DNA of 64,000 nt from Mesorhizobium shangrilense (GCF_028826155.1 NZ_JAQGPN010000001.1:1927501-1991500), one strand, 5' to 3'. Numbered from the stretch's first letter, positions 15,867 to 25,517 are shown. Numbers and translations are program-made. The notes: generated by a model not told the origin, from the letters alone.

Positions 15867-18698
15867 TTACTGCCCCAGCCGTTCGAGCAGCACCGGCACA
15901 TGCACCTGGTCGGACTTGTAGTTGCCCGTCAGCATGTACATCACGACGTTGACGCCGGTGCGGTAGGCATAGACCCGTTGCATGGGGTCGCCGGGGACGG
16001 TCGGAAGCAGCGCGTCGCCGTTCGCATCGACTGCCCAGGCGCCCGCGAAGTCGTTGGCGGTGATCATGATCGGTGTGACGCCGTCGCCCGTCCGTACCGG
16101 GCGGTTATCAGCGTTCTCGGCGTTGAGCGACGCTTCCACCCAAAGCGGACTGCCGTTGAAGCGGCCCGGGAACTCGTTGAGGATGAAGAAGGTCTTGGTC
16201 AGGACGTGGTCCTCGGGCACGGGTTCGAGCGGCGGAACGTTGAGATTGCCTAGGATGTCGCGCAGCCGCTCCGTGGCCGCGCTCGCGCTGCCCGCGGAGG
16301 TGAAGTCGGTCGAGAACTGGTCGCGGGTGTCGAAAAGGACCGTGCCGCCCTCGCGCATATAGGCGTCGACGCGCGCGATTGCCTCCTCGGACGGCATGGG
16401 CGCGTTGGCGTCGATCGGCCAGTAGATGATCGGATAGAAGGCAAGCTCGTCGCGCGCGATGTCGACGCCGGCCGGCTGGCCCGGCTCGAGCGCGGTCTTC
16501 TCGATCAGGTATTGGGTGAGTCCGGCCAGGCCGGCGCGGCTGACGGAGTCGATCGACGAGTCACCGGTCAGCACATAGGCGAGGCGGGTGGTGGATATGG
16601 CCTCGATGGCTTCGGCGTCGCCTGGTTTCGCGTCCTGCGCGCGGGGTTCCGCCGGGAAGGCGAGCAGAGCGACGAGGCCGAGCAGGACGGCCGCCGCCGC
16701 GCCAGGCGCAGCCGCCTTGCGCTGCTTCGGCCGCCGCGCAAAAACCCCGCCCATCCAAAGGACGGCCAGCGTGTCGAGCACCATGAGCGCCACGGCGGCG
16801 GCGATCAGCGGGCCCTTCAAGGCGCTCGACTGATCGAAGGCATAGGCGACTTCGGTCACCGCCACATTGGCTTGCGGGCGGGCGATGGGCGTCAACTGAT
16901 GGTCCTTGGCCAACAGGTTGTGCGCCTGGACGCCGTCCTCGGACCCGTACAGGCCGGGCGGGTTCTCGATCGTCACGGGCGTCGTCGCTGCGCCGACCGC
17001 AAGCGGCTTGGCGTCGCCTGTCGGCGGCACGATGGTTCCGTTGGCGGCGATCAGGCGATAGGGCGCAAGGCTTTGCGGCGCGTCCTCCGTGGCGGCGGTG
17101 GCGACGCCCTGGTTGCGGGACAATTGGACGATGCGGCGCAGCATTTCGACAAAGGTACCCGAAATCGGCAGATTCGACCATGTCGCCTCTGGCGTCACAT
17201 GGAACAACGCCAGCGTTCCCTTGCCGCGCCTGGCGCCGGTGACCAGCGGGGTGCCGTCGGCGAGATTGGCCCAGGTGCGGTCGGCGAGGTCAGGCGTCGG
17301 CTCGGCGAGCACCTGCCGCGTCACCGTCACCTCGTTCGGGGGCGCAAGGTCGGAGAAGGGTCCCGTGGACGGGAAGTCGGACACGGCCTGCGGCGTCGTC
17401 CATGACATCGCGCCGCCCAGCGAACGCTCGCCGGTGCGCAACAGGACGGGAAGCAATTCCTCGTCGCTGCCGGCGGCGGCGAGGCGCGAGCCTGCGAATC
17501 TGACCAACGTGCCGCCGTTGCGCAGCCAGTCGACCAGCTTTATCCGCGCGTGCTCGGGAATGGTGCCGACGTCCGCCATCACGATCATGGCCGGCTTTTG
17601 CTCGAGCAACTGCGGAATCGCTTCGCCGAGATCCGCGCTCTGGGGTTCGACCAGATCGGCGAAAGGCTGCATGGCGCGGCGGATGTAATAGAGCGGCGAC
17701 AGCAGCGGCTGGGCCTGATCGGCTTCGGCCTGCGACAGCAACCCGACCCGCCTGCGCTTGGAGTTGTCGTCGAGCACGCGCACGGCGCCCGCCTGCGGCT
17801 GCCCGTCGACTGCAATCGAGGCGAAGTCGTTGCGCAGTTCGAAGGGCACGGTCAGCCGGGCGCTCGCCTCGCTCTCGCCGGGCTGGAGGACGGCCGTGGC
17901 GTCGGCGATGCGCCGTCCCTTGTCGTCGAAGGCCCCGAGCGTCACCTGCCGCGGTGCGGAGTCGCTCGATGCCCGCACCACCGTCACGGCAAAGCCGTCG
18001 ACTTCGTTCTCGGCGGCGGTCAGGCCGATCGTGTCGAGGCGTTCCGGCGTCGCCCAGAACAGGTTCGCCGGGCTCTTCGTGAGCAGCGCGCCGAAGGCGG
18101 CGTCGTCGCCGGGGGCGGCAAGGCCGTCGGACAGCACCGCGATGCTGGCGCCGGGAAACTGGTCGAGCATCGCCGCCGCCCGTGCATAGACTCCTGGGCG
18201 GTCGGTCGGCACCGGGCGCGGCTGCGCGGCGCGGAGCCGATCACGCGCCGCGGCCGCATCGAACGGGCCGATTTCGGCGTTCGGCTTGTCGGCCGTGAAG
18301 GCGAGAACCACCGTCGCGCCGGTCGAGTCTGCATCTGCGATCAGACGTTCCGCCGTCGCCACCCGCCGCTCCCAGTCCGGGGCGCTGGCCCAGCCGTTGT
18401 CGATGAGCAGGGCGAGCGCGTCGCCGCCGGTGGAGAGCTTTTCGCGGGGGTTGAACACCGGTTCGGCCAGCGCCAGCACGATCAGCGCGGCCATCAGGAG
18501 GCGCAGAAGCGTCAGCCACCACGGGCTCTGGTGCGGAGTTTCCTCCCGCTTCAGCACCCGAGCAAGGATGCGCAGGGGCGGGAACACCTCTTGCTGCGGC
18601 CGCGGCGGGGTGAGCCTGAGCAGCCACCAGATGACCGGCAGCGCGAGCAGGCCGAAGAGCACGAGCGGCGCTCCGAAGGAGAGCGGCAGCCAGCTCAT
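15867..18698 (-). CDS. BatA-domain and DUF4159-domain membrane protein
   Basis: 943 aa. The N-terminus matches the BatA aerotolerance domain: a membrane segment at ~8-25, PPLRILARVL, then a second segment ~60-80. The large middle part contains vWA-like and amidotransferase-like stretches (AMIVMADVGTIPEHARIK). A membrane segment lies near 680. The final ~220 residues fit DUF4159 (LAYVLTGDSSID, GGTVLFDTRDQ). ATG 18698 overlaps the DUF58 stop (ATGA), so translation is coupled. The upstream open frame to 19019 is out of register with DUF58 and looks non-coding. Likely partner of the MoxR ATPase. Confidence 0.82.
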   Translation of the reverse strand: MSWLPLSFGAPLVLFGLLALPVIWWLLRLTPPRPQQEVFPPLRILARVLKREETPHQSPWWLTLLRLLMAALIVLALAEPVFNPREKLSTGGDALALLIDNGWASAPDWERRVATAERLIADADSTGATVVLAFTADKPNAEIGPFDAAAARDRLRAAQPRPVPTDRPGVYARAAAMLDQFPGASIAVLSDGLAAPGDDAAFGALLTKSPANLFWATPERLDTIGLTAAENEVDGFAVTVVRASSDSAPRQVTLGAFDDKGRRIADATAVLQPGESEASARLTVPFELRNDFASIAVDGQPQAGAVRVLDDNSKRRRVGLLSQAEADQAQPLLSPLYYIRRAMQPFADLVEPQSADLGEAIPQLLEQKPAMIVMADVGTIPEHARIKLVDWLRNGGTLVRFAGSRLAAAGSDEELLPVLLRTGERSLGGAMSWTTPQAVSDFPSTGPFSDLAPPNEVTVTRQVLAEPTPDLADRTWANLADGTPLVTGARRGKGTLALFHVTPEATWSNLPISGTFVEMLRRIVQLSRNQGVATAATEDAPQSLAPYRLIAANGTIVPPTGDAKPLAVGAATTPVTIENPPGLYGSEDGVQAHNLLAKDHQLTPIARPQANVAVTEVAYAFDQSSALKGPLIAAAVALMVLDTLAVLWMGGVFARRPKQRKAAAPGAAAAVLLGLVALLAFPAEPRAQDAKPGDAEAIEAISTTRLAYVLTGDSSIDSVSRAGLAGLTQYLIEKTALEPGQPAGVDIARDELAFYPIIYWPIDANAPMPSEEAIARVDAYMREGGTVLFDTRDQFSTDFTSAGSASAATERLRDILGNLNVPPLEPVPEDHVLTKTFFILNEFPGRFNGSPLWVEASLNAENADNRPVRTGDGVTPIMITANDFAGAWAVDANGDALLPTVPGDPMQRVYAYRTGVNVVMYMLTGNYKSDQVHVPVLLERLGQ

Positions 18699-19609
18699 CG
18701 CGGTCCTCCCGCGTAGCCGATGTCGGCGGTGAGCGCCATGTGCAGCCGCACCAGCGCCTCGGAAGCCAGCCGGTCGGTATGGTTGGTGGTGAAACTCCAG
18801 CCGAGCCGCTTGCACCAGCTCGCCAATTCGGCGCGGCGCGCGGCGTAGAGCAGCCGATAGTCGTCGCCGAACTGCTCGGCGCGGCCCGCCGTCAGCTTCT
18901 CCCCCGTTTCCGGATCGGCGAACTCGGTCCGCCCGGCATAGGGGAAGGTCTCCTCGGCCGGGTCGGCCACCTCGATCAGGTGCGCCCGCACGCCGCGACG
19001 GGCCAGCACGTCCAGCCACTCCATCGTCTCTTCAACGGGATCGAGGAAATCGCTGACCAGGACGATGTCGGAGAAGCGGCGGATGTTGGAGAGGTCGGGC
19101 CTCGCCGGCAGCTCAGGCGCATGGGCGATGCGCGCGGCCAGCCGCTCCGCGCCGTTGCGCGTGGTGAAGGGGTCGGTCAGCCCCGGCCAGCCGATGCGCT
19201 CGCCGCTGCGCGACAGCAGTTCAGCCATCGCGAAGGTCAGGACCAGCGCCCGCGATTCCTTCGAGGCGATCGCCGCGGACGATTTGTAGAGCATGGAAGG
19301 CGAGGGGTCTGCCCACAGCCACACCGTATGGGCTGCTTCCCATTCGCGGTCGCGGACATAGGTATGGTCGTCGCGCGCCGAACGGCGCCAGTCGATGCGG
19401 GCGATCGCGTCGCCCTCCACATAGGGGCGGAACTGCCAGAAATCCTCGCCGATGCCGCGACGCCGCCTGCCATGCCAGCCCGCGATCACCGTGTTGACGA
19501 GCCGGCGCGCCTCGACCAGCAGGTCCGGCACGAGCGACGCGCGCAGCCGCCCGCGGGCGAGCGCGTCGCGCTTCGCGACAGGCTGCGTCGCCTCGCCGAT
19601 GCGTGTCAT
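18695..19609 (-). CDS. DUF58 domain-containing protein
   Basis: 304 aa. The DUF58 signature is visible as ARIDWRRSARDD followed by the vWA-like strand VWLWADPSPSM, and a second conserved block at FSDIVLVSDFLDP. DUF58 proteins almost always sit next to MoxR AAA ATPases and are thought to be clients or adaptors. The gene is 30 bp downstream of moxR and overlaps the BatA/DUF4159 gene by 4 bp. No signal peptide or membrane segment is apparent, so it is probably cytosolic. Confidence 0.88.
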   Translation of the reverse strand: MTRIGEATQPVAKRDALARGRLRASLVPDLLVEARRLVNTVIAGWHGRRRRGIGEDFWQFRPYVEGDAIARIDWRRSARDDHTYVRDREWEAAHTVWLWADPSPSMLYKSSAAIASKESRALVLTFAMAELLSRSGERIGWPGLTDPFTTRNGAERLAARIAHAPELPARPDLSNIRRFSDIVLVSDFLDPVEETMEWLDVLARRGVRAHLIEVADPAEETFPYAGRTEFADPETGEKLTAGRAEQFGDDYRLLYAARRAELASWCKRLGWSFTTNHTDRLASEALVRLHMALTADIGYAGGPR

Positions 19610-19639
19610 CAGATACCGTACACCCTCGTCGCCTGCATC

Positions 19640-20647
19640 TCAGCCTGCAGCCTGCACCAGCCGTGCGATCACGTCACGCACGCTCATGCCCTCGGCGCGG
19701 GCGGCGAATGTCAGCGCCATGCGGTGCTGTAGCACGGGCTCCGCGAGCGCGCGGACATCGTCGATCGAGGGCGCGAGGCGTCCGTCGTAGAGCGCGCGGG
19801 CGCGGGCACAGAGCGTCAGCGCCTGGCTGGCGCGGGGGCCGGGGCCCCAGGAGACGTGCTTGTCGGTGTCGGCATTGCCCTGGCCGGGCCGCGCCGAGCG
19901 TACGAGGTTGAGGATCGCCTCGACGACGCTCTCGGGCACGGGCATGCGGCGGATCAGATGCTGGATCTCCTTCAGCCGTTCCGGGGTGAGCACATTCTGC
20001 GGCTTCTTCTCGTCGACGCCGGTGGTCTCGATCAGGATGCGTCGCTCGGCCTCGAGGTCCGGATAGAGGATGTCGACCTGCATCAGGAAACGGTCGAGCT
20101 GCGCTTCCGGGAGGGGATAGGTGCCTTCCTGCTCAAGCGGGTTCTGGGTCGCCAGCACGTGGAAGGGCGCCGGCAGGTCGTGCCGGGCGCCGGCCACGGT
20201 CACGTGATACTCCTGCATCGACTGCAGCAGCGCCGACTGCGTGCGCGGGCTCGCCCGGTTGATCTCGTCGGCCATCAGGAGCTGGGCGAAGATCGGCCCG
20301 GAAATGAAGCGGAAGGAACGGCGGCCCTGCTCGTCCTGTTCCATGACCTCGGAGCCGATGATGTCGGACGGCATCAGGTCCGGCGTGAACTGGATACGGC
20401 GGGCGTCGAGCCCGAGCACCGTGCCAAGCGTGTCGACCAGCTTGGTCTTGGCCAGCCCGGGCACGCCGACGAGCAGCGCATGGCCGCCGGCCAGCAGCGC
20501 GACGAGCGTCCGCTCCACCACGCTCTCCTGACCGAAGATGACGGCGCCGACGGCATCGCGCACCCTGGAGATGTCGGTGAGCGCGCGCTCCGCCTCTGCG
20601 ATCATCTCCTTTTCGCTCAGCGCCGGTTCCTTGATCATCACGCTCAT
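19640..20647 (-). CDS. MoxR-family AAA+ ATPase
   Basis: 335 aa cytosolic ATPase, first gene of the four-gene run. Walker A reads GVPGLAKTK, Walker B LLMADEINRA, sensor 1 lies in VLATQNPLEQEGTY, and the C-terminal lid carries RASQALTLCARARAL. MoxR proteins act as chaperones that insert cofactors or remodel vWA-domain partners; the three downstream genes supply such partners. ATG 20647 was chosen; the promoter must lie in the ~100 bp shared with the divergent DUF1285 gene. Confidence 0.9.
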   Translation of the reverse strand: MSVMIKEPALSEKEMIAEAERALTDISRVRDAVGAVIFGQESVVERTLVALLAGGHALLVGVPGLAKTKLVDTLGTVLGLDARRIQFTPDLMPSDIIGSEVMEQDEQGRRSFRFISGPIFAQLLMADEINRASPRTQSALLQSMQEYHVTVAGARHDLPAPFHVLATQNPLEQEGTYPLPEAQLDRFLMQVDILYPDLEAERRILIETTGVDEKKPQNVLTPERLKEIQHLIRRMPVPESVVEAILNLVRSARPGQGNADTDKHVSWGPGPRASQALTLCARARALYDGRLAPSIDDVRALAEPVLQHRMALTFAARAEGMSVRDVIARLVQAAG

Positions 20648-20749
20648 GCTGGCATCAACCTTTTCTTGCGTCGGGTCATTACCCTAGCGAGGACAATGCT
20701 CCGATTCGAGGCTATCGCATGCATCCCGATCGAAGTTAATTCGCACACC

Positions 20750-21418
20750 ATGGCTGACAAGCGCGCCAACAGTGACTATTTCGTGACCATGCCAAGCCCT
20801 GTCCAGACCCAAGGCGACAGCCTGACACGCGCCGCCGATACGGGCGGGCTGGAGGCGCTGATCTCGCGCGCCGCACGCGCCGGCAAGGGAGCGCCGCCGG
20901 TCGATCGGTGGAACCCCGAGTTCTGCGGCGACATCGACATGGAGATCCGGGCCGACGGCACGTGGTTCTATATGGGCACGCCGATCGGCCGCATGCCGCT
21001 GGTGCAGCTCTTCTCCAGCGTGCTGCGCAAGGACGCCGATGGCAGGACCTATCTGGTCACGCCGGTCGAGCGCGTGGGCATACGCGTTGCCGACGCCCCC
21101 TTCGTCGCCGTCGAGATGAATGTTTCCGGCGAGGGGGATGACCAGATCATCACGTTCCGCACCAATGTCGGCGACGTCGTGGAAGCGGGGCCCGACAATC
21201 CGCTGCGATTCGTGGACGAGGACGATACCGCCGGACTGAAGCCCTACGTCTTGGTGCGGGGCCGGCTCGAGGCGCTTGTCGCGCGACCGGTCATGTACGA
21301 ACTCGTCGAATACGGGGAGGAGATCGAGGTCGAGGGCACGCCGATGTTCGCCGTGCGCTCCAGGGGCGAGGTCTATCCGATCATGCCGGCGGCGAAGCTG
21401 AAGCGTCTGGCGGGCTGA
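20750..21418 (+). CDS. DUF1285 domain-containing protein
   Basis: 222 aa. Recognised from the DUF1285 core: CGDIDMEIRADGTWFYMGTPIGRMPLV (split here as CGDIDMEIRADG, then WFYMGTPIGR) and LVTPVERVGI, ending in VYPIMPAAKLKRL. Function is not established. The start is uncertain: ATG 20750 was chosen, with 20698 and 20789 also possible; none has a strong ribosome site. The next gene begins 1 bp after its stop, so DUF1285, CoA pyrophosphatase and cca probably form one operon. Confidence 0.82.
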   Translation: MADKRANSDYFVTMPSPVQTQGDSLTRAADTGGLEALISRAARAGKGAPPVDRWNPEFCGDIDMEIRADGTWFYMGTPIGRMPLVQLFSSVLRKDADGRTYLVTPVERVGIRVADAPFVAVEMNVSGEGDDQIITFRTNVGDVVEAGPDNPLRFVDEDDTAGLKPYVLVRGRLEALVARPVMYELVEYGEEIEVEGTPMFAVRSRGEVYPIMPAAKLKRLAG

Positions 21419-21419
21419 G

Positions 21420-22052
21420 ATGGCAGTGATGTCCCGGTCGCTTTTCTCCGCCAATGAGTTCCGTCGGCGCGCCACGCGCCAGGATCCGATACGCCACGAC
21501 GACGATTACGGCGACCATCGCCTGAACCCCGACTTCCGCGAGATGTTCGTGCGGAAGCAATTGCGCGATGCGGCGGTGCTGATCCCGGTCGTCGATCGCG
21601 GCAGCGAGGCGACGATTCTGCTGACCAAGCGCGCCGAGGCGCTGCGCAACCATTCCGGGCAGGTGGCGTTCCCGGGAGGCCGGATCGATCCGCAGGACGC
21701 ATCGGTCGAAGACGCGGCCCTGCGCGAGACAATGGAAGAGGTCGGCCTGGTGCGCGATTCCATCGACGTGGTCGGACGCCTGCCCGATTACGTATCGGGA
21801 AGCGGCTACCGCATCGCGCCGGTGCTCGGCGTCGTCCGTCCCGATTTCAGCCTCATCATCAATCCGCATGAGGTCGACAGCGTCTTCGAGGTGCCGCTGC
21901 GCTTCCTCATGGATCCCGCCAACCACACGCGCGACAGCCGCATCTGGGAGGAAAGGGAGCGGTTCTTCTACAGGATGCCATACGAGGACTGGATGATCTG
22001 GGGCGTCACCGCCGGCATCATCCACGCGCTTTACGAAAGACTTTACGCGTGA
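21420..22052 (+). CDS. CoA pyrophosphatase (Nudix)
   Basis: 210 aa Nudix hydrolase of the NudL/CoAse type, which splits coenzyme A or related dinucleotides. The NuCoA motif is seen as LTKRAEALRNHSGQVAFPGG (20 residues) directly joined to the Nudix box, whose core ALRETMEEVGL is intact. It starts 1 bp after the DUF1285 stop and overlaps cca by 4 bp (GTGA), implying coupled translation. An internal ATG at 21429 is an alternative start. Confidence 0.88.
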   Translation: MAVMSRSLFSANEFRRRATRQDPIRHDDDYGDHRLNPDFREMFVRKQLRDAAVLIPVVDRGSEATILLTKRAEALRNHSGQVAFPGGRIDPQDASVEDAALRETMEEVGLVRDSIDVVGRLPDYVSGSGYRIAPVLGVVRPDFSLIINPHEVDSVFEVPLRFLMDPANHTRDSRIWEERERFFYRMPYEDWMIWGVTAGIIHALYERLYA

Positions 22053-23305
22053 GCGAGACCATCACCGCCGAGTGGCTCTCCAATCCGGCGCTGCAGCGGC
22101 TGCTTGCCGTGCTGTCGGCCGATGTCGAGGAGGCGCGCGTCGCCGGCGGCGCGGTGCGCAACACGCTGCTGGGGGTGCCGGTCACCGACATCGACATCGC
22201 CACCACGACGCTCCCGGAGGAAACCGCGCGGCGCGCCGAGGCCGCGGGCTTCAAGGCGGTTCCCACCGGGGCCGAGCACGGCACGGTCACGGTGATCGCA
22301 CGCGGGACGCCGTTCGAGGTGACGACGCTGCGCGCCGATGTCGAAACCGACGGCCGCCGCGCCAGGGTCGTCTTCGGGCGCGACTGGAAACAGGATGCCG
22401 AACGTCGCGATTTCACGATCAATGCGCTCTACGCCAAGGCCGACGGCACGATCGTCGATCTGGTCGGCGGCGCGTCGGACATCGACAGCCGCACGATCCG
22501 CTTCATCGGCGACGCCGAGACTCGGATCCGTGAGGACTATCTGCGCATCCTGCGCTTCTTTCGCTTCTTCGCCTGGTACGGCTCGGGGCGCCCCGATGCG
22601 GACGGGCTGAGGGCCGGTGCGAGGCTGAAGGAGGGATTGGACCAGCTGTCAGCCGAACGTGTGTGGGCGGAACTGAAACGTCTTCTGTCTGCGCCGGATC
22701 CGTCGCGTGCGCTGCTCTGGATGCGCCAGGCAGGCGTTCTGTCACGGATTCTCCCCGAGAGCGAGAAATGGGGGATCGACGCGATCCATGGTCTGGTTCA
22801 GGCCGAACGCGACCTCGGCTGGGAAGTCGATCCGATGCTGCGCCTCGAAGCAATGGTGCCGCCGGCGGCCGAACGCATGGAGGCCATGGCAGAGCGTCTG
22901 AAGCTTTCGAACAACGAAGCCGAGCGGCTGGAGAAGTGGGCGAAAGCTCCGCAGGTTCGTCCGGACGCTTCCGAGCGAAGCCTTGGCCAGCTCCTCTACG
23001 CTTCTTCGCCCGAGGGTTTGTGCGATCGCCTTCGCCTTGCCCTCAGCGCGGCTCGCTGGCGTGCCGCGCAGGACACGAACGCACTGGTCGAGGCCGGCGG
23101 CCATGCGCGGCTGCTGCGTGCGGCGCAAGAATGGGCGCGGCCTACCTTTCCGCTCAAGGGCGCTGATCTCCTCGGTCTCGGGTTGGCGAAGGGACCGAAG
23201 GTCGGAGAGATTCTGAAAGCCCTGGAGGCGGAATGGGTCGCTTCGGGCTTCGAGATTGAACGCGGCGCGCTCATGAAACGCGCCACGCAAATGATCGACG
23301 GCTGA
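22049..23305 (+). CDS. cca: CCA tRNA nucleotidyltransferase
   Basis: Adds or repairs the 3' CCA of tRNAs using CTP and ATP. 418 aa, with the class II polymerase head: GGAVRNTLLG, the catalytic DxD in VTDIDIATT, and RDFTINAL. The RNA-binding head region (DYLRILRFFRFFAWYG) follows, then a helical C-terminal body. GTG start overlapping the CoA pyrophosphatase stop. The gene converges on the DUF1059 gene with a 6-bp gap. Confidence 0.92.
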   Translation: MSETITAEWLSNPALQRLLAVLSADVEEARVAGGAVRNTLLGVPVTDIDIATTTLPEETARRAEAAGFKAVPTGAEHGTVTVIARGTPFEVTTLRADVETDGRRARVVFGRDWKQDAERRDFTINALYAKADGTIVDLVGGASDIDSRTIRFIGDAETRIREDYLRILRFFRFFAWYGSGRPDADGLRAGARLKEGLDQLSAERVWAELKRLLSAPDPSRALLWMRQAGVLSRILPESEKWGIDAIHGLVQAERDLGWEVDPMLRLEAMVPPAAERMEAMAERLKLSNNEAERLEKWAKAPQVRPDASERSLGQLLYASSPEGLCDRLRLALSAARWRAAQDTNALVEAGGHARLLRAAQEWARPTFPLKGADLLGLGLAKGPKVGEILKALEAEWVASGFEIERGALMKRATQMIDG

Positions 23306-23311
23306 CGCCGG

Positions 23312-23497
23312 CTAGGCTGCGTCAGGGACCTTCTCGATCCGCGACCGGATCGCTTCGATCATGGTTTCGCGCACAATGGTCTCGCCATGCGTCTGCCGCA
23401 TGTGTTCGACGGCGCGGCGCATCACCTCGGCTTCCTCTTCGGCGCGTGTGTGCCATTCGCAGCCCGGGACGAGAGACCCGCAATGAAATTCCTTCAT
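23312..23497 (-). CDS. DUF1059 domain-containing small protein
   Basis: 61 aa. DUF1059 proteins are short, with a Cys-containing N-terminus (here FHCGSLVPGCEWH) and a helix containing MRRAVEHMRQTHG. The two Cys and nearby His residues could bind a metal, but no function is established. ATG start with AAGGAGG 6 nt upstream, a very strong ribosome site. Single gene. Confidence 0.83.
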   Translation of the reverse strand: MKEFHCGSLVPGCEWHTRAEEEAEVMRRAVEHMRQTHGETIVRETMIEAIRSRIEKVPDAA

Positions 23498-23576
23498 CGG
23501 TTACCTCCTTGTTCTCGTTGTTCGGGTGGCGAAGCATAACACGGATCGCGCGATTCCGTTGCAGCGCAATCGAGAA

Positions 23577-23600
23577 GGGCGGAGCCCGAAGGCTCCGCCC
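23577..23600 (-). terminator. Strong hairpin downstream of the DUF1344 gene
   Basis: A 10-bp perfect stem, GGGCGGAGCC (23577-23586) and GGCTCCGCCC (23591-23600). Read on the minus strand the loop is TTCG, an especially stable tetraloop, followed by TTCTCG. It lies 23 nt beyond the DUF1344 stop. The T-run is poor, but position and stability suggest a terminator. Confidence 0.65.
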
Positions 23601-23622
23601 CGAAGCAGACCGCCGTACGCAG

Positions 23623-23883
23623 CTACTTGCTGATGGTTACCTGTTCGGCGATCTTCTTCGAACCGCTCATATCCCACGAGATCTGAACCTTCTCGCCGGC
23701 TTTCAGCCCGGGATCCTTGAACCCCTTCTTGAGGTTGTAGACTGACCCGTCGGCGAGGGTCAGCGTCATGGCGTGCTTGTCGATGCTCTTGACCACGCCG
23801 CTGGTATGGGTCGCCGCGGCAAAGCCAAAAGCGGTGGTGGCGAGGATGGCGGCAGCCGCCGCCGGGATGAGGAGCGTGCGCAT
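23623..23883 (-). CDS. DUF1344 domain-containing exported protein
   Basis: 86 aa. N-terminal signal peptide (residues 1-~24, a hydrophobic core of Ala/Ile/Leu ending FGFAAA), then a small beta-rich domain GVVKSIDKHAMTLTLADG typical of DUF1344, a rhizobial periplasmic family of unknown function. The start was set at ATG 23883, with AAGGA 8 nt upstream; ATG 23892 is too close to that site. The upstream 291 bp to hemF holds no recognisable gene; a short GCGGC/GCCGC stem at 24124-24138 may end hemF transcripts. Confidence 0.83.
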   Translation of the reverse strand: MRTLLIPAAAAAILATTAFGFAAATHTSGVVKSIDKHAMTLTLADGSVYNLKKGFKDPGLKAGEKVQISWDMSGSKKIAEQVTISK

Positions 23884-24174
23884 GGCAGGCATTCCTTCAA
23901 ACAGGTGCGGGAGACATCTGGGAGTATGCCCCGCACCGGACAGGCCGTCGGGTTGCGTCGCGTCGCGGTTGCCCTGCAACCGCCGGCGTTTCCCGGCCCG
24001 CCGATAGAAATAATCCTGTGCGGCGTCGCCGCCATTAGACGAAAAAGAAAAATGTGCTGCCGCGAGTTGCCATATTTCGTAGCCGATTCAACGGTTTGTG
24101 GAGAAATTTTGGCAAACTGAATCGCGGCTCAAGGCCGCACACGGTTGTAGGAGAATTGCGGACGTGCGCGGTTC

Positions 24175-25089
24175 CTAGGGCCAGCGCACCTCCGGCGGCA
24201 GGCTCGACAGGATCGACGCAATGTTGCCGCCCGTCTTCAGGCCGAAGATCGTCCCGCGGTCGTAGAGCAGGTTGAACTCGACATAGCGCCCGCGGCGGAT
24301 CAGCTGTTCCTCGCGATCGGCATCGGTCCAGTTTTCGTTGAAGTTCCTGCGCACCAGATGCGGATAGACCACGGCGAAGGAGCGTCCGACATCCTGCGTG
24401 AAGCGGAAATCCGCGTCCCAGCCGCCCATCTCGTCGGCCGAGTGCTGCCAATCGAAAAAGATGCCGCCGATGCCGCGCGGTTCCTTGCGGTGCGGCAGGA
24501 AGAAATACTCGTCGCACCAGGCCTTGAGGCGGTCGTAATCGGCAATTGCCGCGTGGCGCTCGCAGGCGAAGTGCATGGCCTTGTGGAAGTCACGGGTGTC
24601 GGCGTCCTCCTGCGTGCGCCGGCGGTCGAGCACCGGTGTCAGGTCGGCGCCGCCGCCGAACCACCAGCGCGACGTGACCACCATGCGCGTGTTCATGTGG
24701 ACTGCGGGGACGTTCGGGTTCCACGGGTGCGCGATCAGCGAGATGCCGGACGCCCAGAAGCGCGGATCCTCTTCGCCGCCGGGCATCTGCTTGCGGAACT
24801 CGGGCGAGAACTCGCCGTAGACGGTGGAGGTATGGACGCCGACCTTTTCGAAGACGCGTCCGTGCATCATCGACATGAGCCCGCCGCCGCCCCGACCCTC
24901 GTCGCGCTGCCATTCGGTCTGCTCGAACCTGCCCGGGGTCCAGCTCGACTGCGGGCCGGCGAGCGAATCTTCCAGTTCCTCGAAGTTCTTGCAGATGCGG
25001 TCGCGAAGGTTCTCGAACCAGGCGCGGGCCGTCGCCTTGCGTTCCTCGATGTCTGCCGGCAATCCCGCCGGAATTTCAGGACGTTCCAT
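24175..25089 (-). CDS. hemF: Oxygen-dependent coproporphyrinogen III oxidase
   Basis: Converts coproporphyrinogen III to protoporphyrinogen IX with O2, a late heme step, in the cytosol. 304 aa, typical length. Conserved family blocks are visible: [18 protein letters not shown] (18 residues), [19 protein letters not shown], and GIGGIFFDW, ending RVGR-type [17 protein letters not shown] start. It is transcribed away from the small gene at 25195. Confidence 0.95.
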   Translation of the reverse strand: MERPEIPAGLPADIEERKATARAWFENLRDRICKNFEELEDSLAGPQSSWTPGRFEQTEWQRDEGRGGGGLMSMMHGRVFEKVGVHTSTVYGEFSPEFRKQMPGGEEDPRFWASGISLIAHPWNPNVPAVHMNTRMVVTSRWWFGGGADLTPVLDRRRTQEDADTRDFHKAMHFACERHAAIADYDRLKAWCDEYFFLPHRKEPRGIGGIFFDWQHSADEMGGWDADFRFTQDVGRSFAVVYPHLVRRNFNENWTDADREEQLIRRGRYVEFNLLYDRGTIFGLKTGGNIASILSSLPPEVRWP

Positions 25090-25194
25090 TTCACTCCGCC
25101 ATTTTGGCCGCCAATCTGGGCCACATACGAAAAGACTCGCTTTCCCGCGCGCGATCCCTAATCTTCAGGGGTGCAGGGTCAAGGAGTTCTTTTC

Positions 25195-25452
25195 GTGTCG
25201 ACGCCGGCGAGACCGCCGCTGAACGCCCTCAGGAAGCGCCTCGAGCGCTCCCGCGCCCAGCGTCAGGGAAGGGGGCACGACGGATTCCTGCGGGAAACCT
25301 TCGTGCTGCCCCGGTCGGATGCGCGCAAGAAGGCGCGCGAGTGGTTCGATCGCTGGCCCAAGCAGGCCTACTGGACCGAGATCGAAAGCTGGTTCGAGCG
25401 GCCGGGCGACGTCATCGAGTTCACCATCAGGAGACTTCCGGCCGCCGACTGA
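25195..25452 (+). CDS. Small uncharacterised protein
   Basis: 85 aa, highly basic N-terminal half (NALRKRLERSRAQRQGRG) and a Trp-rich C-terminal part (EWFDRWPKQAYWTEIESWF). Not assigned to a family. GTG 25195 was chosen because AAGGAG lies 8 nt upstream. The basic region could bind nucleic acid, but that is only a suggestion from composition. Codon use looks like neighbours. Confidence 0.65.
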   Translation: MSTPARPPLNALRKRLERSRAQRQGRGHDGFLRETFVLPRSDARKKAREWFDRWPKQAYWTEIESWFERPGDVIEFTIRRLPAAD

Positions 25453-25517
25453 GGCGACGCCGATTTGCCTTCAGGCGCCGGCGCCAGAGCGGCGCCAATG
25501 GGCAGCGGATTCCCCGC

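Noticed and set aside
15867..19019. Extended 1050-codon version of the BatA/DUF4159 gene
   Set aside because: Residues before ATG 18698 lie out of frame within the DUF58 gene and are Arg/Ala-rich shadow sequence; the ATGA overlap start is preferred.
19856..20749. Long N-terminal extension of the DUF1285 gene
   Set aside because: It would be antisense to moxR and shows no DUF1285 similarity until after 20750.
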